Below are positions 6,902 to 11,742 of a stretch of 11,742 nt of DNA, piece by piece. Origin of the DNA: DASYQV01 sp036005125. GTDB lineage: Bacteria; Acidobacteriota; Vicinamibacteria; Vicinamibacterales; UBA2999. A program made the position numbers and the translations under genes. Numbering within the stretch: the first letter of the stretch is position 1; every line of letters starts with the position of its first letter. The notes under the pieces were generated by a model. The model was not told the DNA's origin, ran no database searches, and worked only from the letters and a program-made list of their open reading frames with translations. Where the stretch lies: positions 1-11,742 of the forward strand of contig DASYQV010000255.1 in assembly GCA_036005125.1 (NCBI GenBank), in the 5' to 3' direction.

Positions 6902-6918
6902 AACGCCGCAGTGTGGAC
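6902..6918 (+). repeat. Dispersed repeat, copy C
   Basis: aacgccgcagtgtggac, identical over 17 bases to 2485-2501 (copy A) and over 16 bases to the inverted copy B. It stands about 145 bp from the 3' side of the recombinase remnant and 29 bp from the start-less remnant, that is, at a boundary between unrelated fragments. Confidence 0.75.
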
Positions 6919-6934
6919 TAATCAGCGTCCTAGA

Positions 6935-7060
6935 CTAACAGCCAGGCGGGCGGTGTCCCGCAAACCCGTAAATACGGAAAATGCAGAATGTCGCTGCAGA
7001 TAGCTGGGTTGTCTCGCCGAGCCCCGTAGGGGCGAAGACGGACCCCGGGGGCCTGTCGAA
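6935..7060. repeat. Cluster of short inverted repeats next to the recombinase remnant
   Basis: Non-coding-looking 126 nt with three compact dyads: CCGTA-AA-TACGG at 6966-6977, GCCCC-GTA-GGGGC at 7021-7033 and the palindrome CCCCGGGG at 7043-7050. GCAG/CTGC also flanks 7 nt around 6983-6997. None is followed by a T-run, so they do not look like simple terminators. Their position between repeat copy C and the recombinase fragment suggests the terminal non-coding part of a mobile element. Confidence 0.45.
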
Positions 7061-7237
7061 CGCCGACACGATTTCATCGATGCCGGTGATCCCGATCTTC
7101 TCGGACGGGAAGACGTAATCCGCGGCCCTCCCGTCCGCGAACTGTGCCGCCCCCGCCTTGAGCGTTTCGAGTGCGCGCTCGCTCAGCGGGATCGCGCGGC
7201 CGCCGCCGTGCGGTGTCTTGCCCTTGCCGACCTTCAT
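7061..7237 (-). pseudogene. Tyrosine recombinase (phage-type integrase) fragment
   Basis: In the frame starting KVGKGKTPHGGGRAIPLSER, followed by LETLKAG and YVFPSEKIGITG, this matches the first part of the catalytic domain of phage-type integrases (beta strands 2-3 and the following helix, where a T.KTxxGxGRxIPLxxRA motif and a YVFPSE strand are usual). About 59 family-like residues remain. The N-terminal arm-binding and core-binding domains, and the C-terminal H-R-H-Y residues, are missing. After about 7061 the frame runs into non-protein-like sequence until the stop at 6935. It is too short to be active. It abuts the end of the glycoside hydrolase gene in a different frame. Confidence 0.7.
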
Positions 7238-8177
7238 GGGCCTTGTTCGCGAAGTCAATTGACGCTAAGGCAAGATACGCCGGTTTCGGCCGGCCCCGCA
7301 CGTCGAGAAGCCCGAACGAATGCCAGGGAGTGATGGGTTCCTGCCAGTTGTACCAGATCGTGAGCGGGATGCCTGACCTGCGGTTCGTTTCGAGAGCGCG
7401 CAGAAGGTATTGTGCCTGTTCCTCGCTGCCCAGGCCCTCCACCGCATATCCCCATTCGCTGACGACCACTGGGATGTCACGGTCGGGCGCGTGGCGCGCA
7501 ATGCGGCGTCGCACGTCGTCGTAGAACGCCGCGGCCGCTTCCGGATACGCCGCGCCGTACGGATGCACCGACACCGCATCGACGATGTCGAGGAGCCCGA
7601 GAGCGAAGGTCGCGTCCAGGTACTTGAAATCGAACGTCCCGCCGCCGAGGGACGGGCCCAGAATCCACGCTCGGCGATCCTCCCGGCGAATCTCGGCCGC
7701 CGCCGCTCGAGCGAGCGCGACGTACGCCGCCGGGTCGGGCGACCCCGCCCAGAACTGCGGCAGGTTTGGCTCGTTCCAGATCTCCCACGCCGCACGCCCG
7801 CGAAAATGCCGGGCCGCCGCGCCGGCAAACGCGGCAAACGCTGCGCGTCCGCTCTCGGTCGAGGGGGGGAATCCGTCCTCGTACAGCCTGTTGCCGTAGT
7901 CCAGGATAAAAAGGGTCCGTATACCAAGTGGCTCGAACGAATCGAGGAAGCGATCCCATGTCCGGAACTCGTACCGCCCGGGCTCCGGCTCCGCGGCGCT
8001 CCAGGCGAGGTCGATGCGAACCCAGCGGACCCCCGCTGCCGCCATCATCTCCGCCTGCCTGTGCGCGTCTCGATAGAACTCGATCGTGACGCCGAAATCG
8101 TTGCTGGCGCTCACGGGCACGGCCGCGAGGATGGCCAGGAACGGCACAATAATAGGCACCGCGAGCGTGCGTCTCAT
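7074..8177 (-). CDS. Secreted clan-A-type glycoside hydrolase, 3' end disrupted
   Basis: Predicted exported TIM-barrel glycosidase (cellulase/GH5- or GH39-like; substrate not deducible). The ATG at 8177 is chosen because AAGGGGTG (8181-8188) lies at the right distance; a GTG at 8183 is inside that site. Residues 1-25 are a Sec signal peptide (MRR, hydrophobic core, VSA-S). WEIWNEPN holds the likely acid/base Glu136 and VVSEWGY the likely nucleophile Glu241. HPYG near 205 and WYNW near 276 are typical substrate-cleft strands. Family-like sequence stops near residue 310 (PAYLALAS). The remaining 55 or so residues are the out-of-frame reading of the recombinase fragment and are arginine-rich. 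The original stop was therefore lost at about 7237-7265; only the final few residues of the barrel can be missing, so activity is possible. Confidence 0.85.
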   Translation of the reverse strand: MRRTLAVPIIVPFLAILAAVPVSASNDFGVTIEFYRDAHRQAEMMAAAGVRWVRIDLAWSAAEPEPGRYEFRTWDRFLDSFEPLGIRTLFILDYGNRLYEDGFPPSTESGRAAFAAFAGAAARHFRGRAAWEIWNEPNLPQFWAGSPDPAAYVALARAAAAEIRREDRRAWILGPSLGGGTFDFKYLDATFALGLLDIVDAVSVHPYGAAYPEAAAAFYDDVRRRIARHAPDRDIPVVVSEWGYAVEGLGSEEQAQYLLRALETNRRSGIPLTIWYNWQEPITPWHSFGLLDVRGRPKPAYLALASIDFANKAHEGRQGQDTARRRPRDPAERARTRNAQGGGGTVRGREGRGLRLPVREDRDHRHR

Positions 8178-8646
8178 GATCACCCCTTCAGAATCGGCTG
8201 CAGTTCCCGATTTCCTTGTCGTTCATCGCCGGGGCTGGTCTTGAGGCCACCCGCGGGGCTGCAGCCTCCGCTCTCCGTCAACATTCGATCCGTGACGTAA
8301 CCCGGCCGCCAGATGCTGATTGACGATGGTTTACGCTCCCTCTGTCCCAGAACTCGGTCGACATGCGGAAGGCCATATCGTGGTCATGATATAACCTCGC
8401 GCCTCGCGATCGACCGCTCGCCGCTCCAGATGGTGTTGATGATCCTGACCGGCTGGTTGGAACGCCGCGAGGGGTCGGCACTTGCGTATCTGATCGAAGG
8501 GAACGTCAGTATGCACGTTCACGGCGGTCTGATCGCTCAGCCGGTTGTCAACGATCCGTAGACCCCGATGATGGAGATGGTGTTCCCGGCCGACTCACCG
8601 CATCCCCTATAACCTCTGGTGGCGTAAACAACTCGCCCGGTAAGAC
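8178..8646. other. Gene-poor stretch with an IS remnant
   Basis: Upstream of the glycoside hydrolase there is no intact gene on either strand until about 8650. The only recognisable content is the short transposase fragment at 8430-8504. The sequence on both sides has stops in most frames and no protein-like composition. The promoter of the glycoside hydrolase must lie within the first part, but I cannot point to a clear -35/-10 pair. Confidence 0.5.
8430..8504 (+). pseudogene. N-terminal scrap of an IS transposase (integrase-core type)
   Basis: The frame reading MVLMILTGWLERREGSALAY followed by LIEGN resembles the N-terminus of a widespread transposase type that begins MILTGWLERRE..ALAYLIEENRLLRRQL, as I recall it from acidobacterial and other soil bacterial IS elements. 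After LIEGN the frame diverges at once and stops at 8561. The rest of the transposase is absent. It is a remnant of a different IS type from the one at the right edge of the window. Confidence 0.55.
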
Positions 8647-8721
8647 GTGCCGTCCCATTCCGGACACGGACGATCGGCCGTCGAATCACGATCGTTGGCC
8701 GAATCGTCGCCAATCATCGAG

Positions 8722-9354
8722 ATGCATGGCGTGGAACATCTGGACAATCAGAACCCTGAGAAGTCTTGCCTTCTGTCCTTCGGAAGACGATGCCTTGGCG
8801 CACGACGTTCCGAAGAACCGTACTCAGGTCAATCGATATCACCTGGACAAGCGGTGATCCGATGCCTACACGTCTCGAATCCGGACGCGATTCTGTGGTA
8901 CCGCGAACGTCTCGCGTCAGGTGCGGAGCGTGACGGCGGCGCCGATTTTATAAATCTGATGAAGGACCCTGAATTCGAGCGTGCGCTCCGATACGAGATC
9001 TTCTACAGACTGAATTTCGATGAACCGTTTCAATTCCGGCGCCGGTCGGTCATGTTCGGCTACCGGCCTCGAACCGTCGCAGGTCGTCCGAGCAACGAGT
9101 TCATGATCGTCCGGTTTCCAGAGGAGCTGGCGCGGACACTGCGATTTCGGCGCGTACGAGCCTCTGAGGATAACCTCCAGGCCACCAGAACAGCGCCAGG
9201 CGCTTCGGCGGGCGCCCTGACACGCGCGGCTCTCGACCTGTGTCGGTCAATCGGCGAGCTCTTGCCCGATGTCGTGGATCCCGATAACCCATCTGCCAAG
9301 GCGGAAACATTGGTCGCCAGATCGGCGTTTGATCGCGACCTATCGACACCGTGA
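8722..9354 (+). CDS. Hypothetical protein, unrecognised
   Basis: I do not recognise this family. The frame is open from GTG 8647 (235 aa); ATG 8722 (210 aa) is preferred only because it is the first ATG, and ATG 8959 is also possible. No start has a good ribosome-binding site. The part from about 8855 to 9160 is the most protein-like, with aromatic- and acid-rich text such as DFINLMKDPEFERALRYEIF, YRLNFDEPFQF and FMIVRFPEELARTLRF. The third codon positions are noticeably less GC-rich than in neighbouring genes. The first 70 residues look less real. There is no signal peptide or membrane helix. It is convergent with the molybdoenzyme gene, 186 nt away. AT-richer codons and an IS scrap next door suggest acquired DNA. 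Confidence 0.45.
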   Translation: MHGVEHLDNQNPEKSCLLSFGRRCLGARRSEEPYSGQSISPGQAVIRCLHVSNPDAILWYRERLASGAERDGGADFINLMKDPEFERALRYEIFYRLNFDEPFQFRRRSVMFGYRPRTVAGRPSNEFMIVRFPEELARTLRFRRVRASEDNLQATRTAPGASAGALTRAALDLCRSIGELLPDVVDPDNPSAKAETLVARSAFDRDLSTP

Positions 9355-9540
9355 GCCGACGGCGCTAGGTGCACAGGGCCTACAGTCAACTCCTCGATAA
9401 GGGCTTCTGAGCGAAGCTCCCGATGCGACGACGAAGTGGAAATTGGACGCGTTTCGTTGCGCCAAACTCTTGGCTTCGGCTCTGCTGGCGTCTCTCCCAA
9501 ACGCCGGATAAACCACGCACCTGGAACGTACAGGTCACCT

Positions 9541-10308
9541 TCAAATTCCGCCGTACCAGGTGCCGCTTTTTTTTCGGTAAAAGTCCCTGCGGTCTGTGAC
9601 GACGATTCGAGAAAGATATTTCGTGTTTTTCCAGCCCATTTGACGCCCCAGGCGAAGGCGGACGGGAGCGCCAAAGTCAGCGGGCAAGGCCTCACCATTC
9701 ATGCCATACGCGAGCAGCGTCTGCGGATGAAGAGCGTCAGCCATGTCGATGCTATCCCACAATGTACGCGCCACTGTTCGGGCTTGATTGGGATTCGGAA
9801 ATGGCTCGAAGACGACGTATCGCGACTCCGGATGCGCTCCGACAAGATCCAACACAGTCGCCAGCCGCACGCCGGTCCATTCGGCAATATAGGACCAACC
9901 CTGCTCGCAGGCGTGCAACGTTATATGACTTTCGGCCGGCAGTCGTTTGAGCTCTTCGAGCGAAAAAGATATGGGACGAAGAACGAAGCCCTCGACGGAC
10001 AGGCGCCAGTTCTTGAAACCGTCCGCGAGAAGAGCCAGGTATTTTTCGTCCGTAGGATGCGGGCCGTTCACCGTCGGGATCTTCGAAACGTCACTGCGTT
10101 TGAATTCGCGAGCCAAGGAGTGTCCCGAGGTCAGGAGACGTTGAGCGGCATAGGTAAGCGTTTCCCCGACCCCTAAAATGCCGGCGTGATCCGGTGGGAT
10201 CAAACCGTAACGGTCGGCGAGGTAAACGGCGGCGCCAAGTCCCGAAGCGCCCGCCGCCGCTGCCAATCCTGCGGCGACAAACGAACGCCGTGCGAGAATC
10301 TTGCTCAT
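9541..10308 (-). CDS. Tat-exported molybdopterin-dependent oxidoreductase (sulfite-oxidase fold)
   Basis: Periplasmic molybdoenzyme of the sulfite oxidase/MsrP fold; 255 aa. It starts at ATG 10308 with a strong AAGGAGG at 10318-10324. Residues 7-14 RRSFVAAG are a twin-arginine signal motif followed by an alanine-rich hydrophobic stretch to about residue 30, so the folded cofactor-loaded enzyme should be exported by Tat. HACEQGWSYIAEWTGV (Cys134) holds the predicted molybdenum-ligand cysteine. LHPQTLLAYGMNGEALP near 194-210, with GAPVRL, and then GWKNTKYLSRI near 225-235, are conserved pterin-pocket motifs of the family. The substrate cannot be told from sequence: methionine sulfoxide, sulfite or another oxyanion are possible. 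The ATG overlaps the stop of the upstream cytochrome b gene by 4 nt, indicating coupled translation and a membrane partner. Confidence 0.9.
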   Translation of the reverse strand: MSKILARRSFVAAGLAAAAGASGLGAAVYLADRYGLIPPDHAGILGVGETLTYAAQRLLTSGHSLAREFKRSDVSKIPTVNGPHPTDEKYLALLADGFKNWRLSVEGFVLRPISFSLEELKRLPAESHITLHACEQGWSYIAEWTGVRLATVLDLVGAHPESRYVVFEPFPNPNQARTVARTLWDSIDMADALHPQTLLAYGMNGEALPADFGAPVRLRLGRQMGWKNTKYLSRIVVTDRRDFYRKKSGTWYGGI

Positions 10309-11015
10309 CGAGTCTTCCCTCCTTGCGGCACATATCCCGTTATCATCGCCAGCACACTGCGCCAGAATCCGGCAAGATAGACCATCAGGATGTGCACAAT
10401 GACAAAAAGCAGCAGCAGAACCACACAGACGAAGTGGAGTGTTCGAGCGGATTGATGGCCGCCCAGTGCTGTCGCCAATATCGGAAACACCGACGTAACT
10501 CCGAACGACATCGCCAGGCCGGTCCAGAGGATGGCCGGAAAGAGCCCGAACACGACGGCCAGATAGGTCAGCCGTTGCACCAAATTGTAAGTTGAGGCGG
10601 CGTCGGCGTCCGGCCGCTTCCACAAATGCTCCGACACGACGTCGACGATGCGGTTCCAACGCAGGTCGGCTTTTGCCGGTAGCAGATCGTTGCGGAAGTG
10701 TCGCGTGATGAAGCCGCCTGCCACATAAGTCAGGCCTGTCAAGACCAGAATCCAGGCAAAAAGGAAATGATAAGGCCGCATCCACACCGAGGGGCCGTTG
10801 ATAAACGGAATGGGAAGGTCAATGAGGGACGAGGTTTCGAGACTGCCGGTTTCGCCCCAGTACAGGCGCGGGTGAGATACGAGAATGCCTATACCGCTGA
10901 TGAGCAGCCCAAGTACGCCGAGCACGTTAATCCAGTGCGTTATACGAACGAGCGCGACATGTCGCGGCGCGAGTCTCGTCCCCACTGCTGCTTCAACGCT
11001 AGCTTCGCTAATCAT
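10305..11015 (-). CDS. Cytochrome b (b561/Ni-hydrogenase-type) partner of the molybdoenzyme
   Basis: Integral membrane di-heme cytochrome b, 236 aa, expected to pass electrons between the quinone pool and the periplasmic molybdoenzyme. ATG 11015 is chosen because GGTGG (11024-11028) lies 8 nt upstream; GTG and TTG codons at 11027 and 11030 lack this. Four hydrophobic helices are visible, near residues 28-48, 82-102, 150-170 and 193-217. Likely heme-b ligands are His27 (RITHWINV), His83 (RPYHFLFAW), His194 (RTLHF) and His208 (VIVHILMVY), the pattern of the cytochrome_b_N / Ni-hydrogenase b family. A soluble loop of about 40 residues separates helices 2 and 3. It is first in the operon and overlaps the molybdoenzyme gene as ATGA. 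Confidence 0.9.
   Translation of the reverse strand: MISEASVEAAVGTRLAPRHVALVRITHWINVLGVLGLLISGIGILVSHPRLYWGETGSLETSSLIDLPIPFINGPSVWMRPYHFLFAWILVLTGLTYVAGGFITRHFRNDLLPAKADLRWNRIVDVVSEHLWKRPDADAASTYNLVQRLTYLAVVFGLFPAILWTGLAMSFGVTSVFPILATALGGHQSARTLHFVCVVLLLLFVIVHILMVYLAGFWRSVLAMITGYVPQGGKTR
10318..10324 (-). promoter_or_regulatory. Strong ribosome-binding site of the molybdoenzyme gene
   Basis: AAGGAGG on the minus strand, 9 nt before ATG 10308, inside the last codons of the cytochrome b gene. It is the best Shine-Dalgarno sequence in the window and fixes the start, ruling out the long open frame that extends upstream to 10785. Confidence 0.8.
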
Positions 11016-11415
11016 GACTTTATCCACCAAAAGGTTCTGTCATCGTCTATCAAAAAAAGAGCCACAGCAATACAAATTCGAGCGTGCAAAATTTGCGGAC
11101 GATAGGAAGGATGAAGGCCCTTTCACCCATGCTTCGCCGCGTGACGGAACCTTCTCGTATGCGACAGCCTGTGGTTCTCGAAAACTCAATCCGGCGGTTC
11201 ATGGCGAGCTCCGAGTAAACCGATTCCGGTCAAGGGCGACGATAACCGCGCATTCGGCGACGTATGAACTCGGTGACGGACATCGCAGCTGCGCCCGTTT
11301 TTTGATGCGTTGTTCGAACGATCGCGAAGGCCGAGCAATCGCGCACGATCAGTCGCAGCGAAGAGCGGCGACAGAAGCGCCGCACGCCAGCCCCGAAGAG
11401 GAGATCTCGACTTCT
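11016..11415. other. Intergenic region between redox operon and IS
   Basis: About 400 nt with no gene I can support. The open plus-strand frames crossing it are arginine/serine-rich shadows. The part next to the cytochrome b gene is AT-richer (including runs of T and A at 11045-11095), as expected for the promoter of the minus-strand redox operon; I see no convincing -35/-10 pair. The part near 11330-11415 should contain the 3' terminal end of the IS, but no terminal inverted repeat can be assigned with only one end in view. Confidence 0.5.
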
Positions 11416-11742
11416 TTAGGCTGCTGGGCGTTCGTATCGATGGTGCAGACCTCCTACCTCCGGAAGCGCGACGATCCGACCAGTTTGTGGTCCCTGCACT
11501 GGCCTCGGCACTGGAGCATCCTTCTGCAGCCCGAGATGCGTTCGGCTTCGGTGATAGTAGGCGACGAAGGAATTCAGGTGGCGACGCAGGGTGCGTTCGT
11601 CGACAACGATCATATGATCCAGGCATTCGCGCCGGACGGTGCCGATCACGCGTTCAATGAACGCCCGCTGCCAGGGCGCACCGCGCGTCGATAAGACTTC
11701 TGACATCCCCAACGCTGCGACCTGCTCAACGAAGTCGCGGCC
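11416..11742 (-). CDS. DDE (rve-type) IS transposase, C-terminal part, runs off the window
   Basis: Integrase-core transposase of an insertion sequence; only about the last 108 residues are inside. The frame is open to the window edge, so the N-terminus lies beyond 11742. RGAPWQRAFIERVIGTVRRE carries the final Glu of the DDE triad, in the APWQ..FIER motif. CLDHMIVVDERTLRRHLNSF then VAYYHRSRTHLGL is the conserved end of the core. PEVGGLHHRYERPAA is the usual last motif of this transposase type, so the 3' end is intact at TAA 11416-11418. The complete element may be functional. It is a different type from the scrap at 8430, and points towards the redox operon. Confidence 0.9.
   Translation of the reverse strand, partial: GRDFVEQVAALGMSEVLSTRGAPWQRAFIERVIGTVRRECLDHMIVVDERTLRRHLNSFVAYYHRSRTHLGLQKDAPVPRPVQGPQTGRIVALPEVGGLHHRYERPAA

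Noticed and set aside
9060..9698. 212-aa minus-strand ORF
   Set aside because: It overlaps the end of the molybdoenzyme in another frame and the hypothetical gene in antisense; serine/arginine-rich with no motifs.
9436..10176. 246-aa plus-strand ORF
   Set aside because: It is antisense to the molybdoenzyme, whose motifs and strong ribosome-binding site are unambiguous.
10885..11694. 269-aa plus-strand ORF crossing the redox promoter region and the transposase
   Set aside because: It is antisense to the cytochrome b start and to the recognisable transposase, with shadow-like composition.
1..11742. CRISPR array or tandem repeats
   Set aside because: No regularly spaced direct repeats were seen; the only exact long repeat noticed is the three-copy dispersed 17-mer.

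Overview
The window is GC-rich bacterial DNA. Its best phylogenetic clue is the first gene, a duplicated MacB/FtsX-type permease of the kind expanded in Acidobacteriota (the 'ADOP' orphan permeases). This suggests an acidobacterium, perhaps of the Vicinamibacteria type, but that is inference from one family. One gene in the middle (ddl with a scrap of murB upstream) instead reads like betaproteobacterial DNA, so the window mixes ordinary chromosome with accessory, partly decayed DNA.

Layout. (1) 1-4376, plus strand, chromosomal: the 3' part of the permease, then a YciH/SUI1 (eIF1-like) translation factor and a HI0933/YhiN-type flavoprotein 48 nt apart. (2) 4377-7260, an accessory patchwork: a small SH3/KOW-like ORF (+); a minus-strand cluster of very small genes (a 41-aa one-helix membrane protein, a 77-aa protein and a likely frameshifted gene ahead of them); a murB'-ddl fragment cut at both ends; start-less coding-like remnants; and a fragment of a tyrosine recombinase. 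(3) 7074-8177, minus: a secreted clan-A-type glycoside hydrolase whose C-terminus runs into the recombinase fragment. (4) 8178-9354: a remnant of an IS transposase N-terminus, then an unrecognised AT-richer ORF (+). (5) 9541-11015, minus: a two-gene operon of a Tat-exported molybdopterin oxidoreductase and its four-helix cytochrome b. (6) 11416-end, minus: the C-terminal part of a DDE transposase of a second IS.

How the genes fit together. The cytochrome b and molybdoenzyme overlap by 4 nt and should form a quinone-linked periplasmic redox pair, comparable in architecture to MsrPQ or sulfite-dehydrogenase systems. The ddl fragment keeps most catalytic motifs but has lost an ATP-site lysine and its native ends, so it is probably a passenger or relic.

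The most unusual non-coding signal is a 17-18 bp sequence present three times at block boundaries (2484, 4439 inverted, 6902). Two copies share about 27 bp. The third lies about 145 bp from the recombinase remnant. It may be a mobile-element boundary, a recombination site or a family-wide dispersed repeat. No CRISPR array, rRNA or convincing tRNA is visible.
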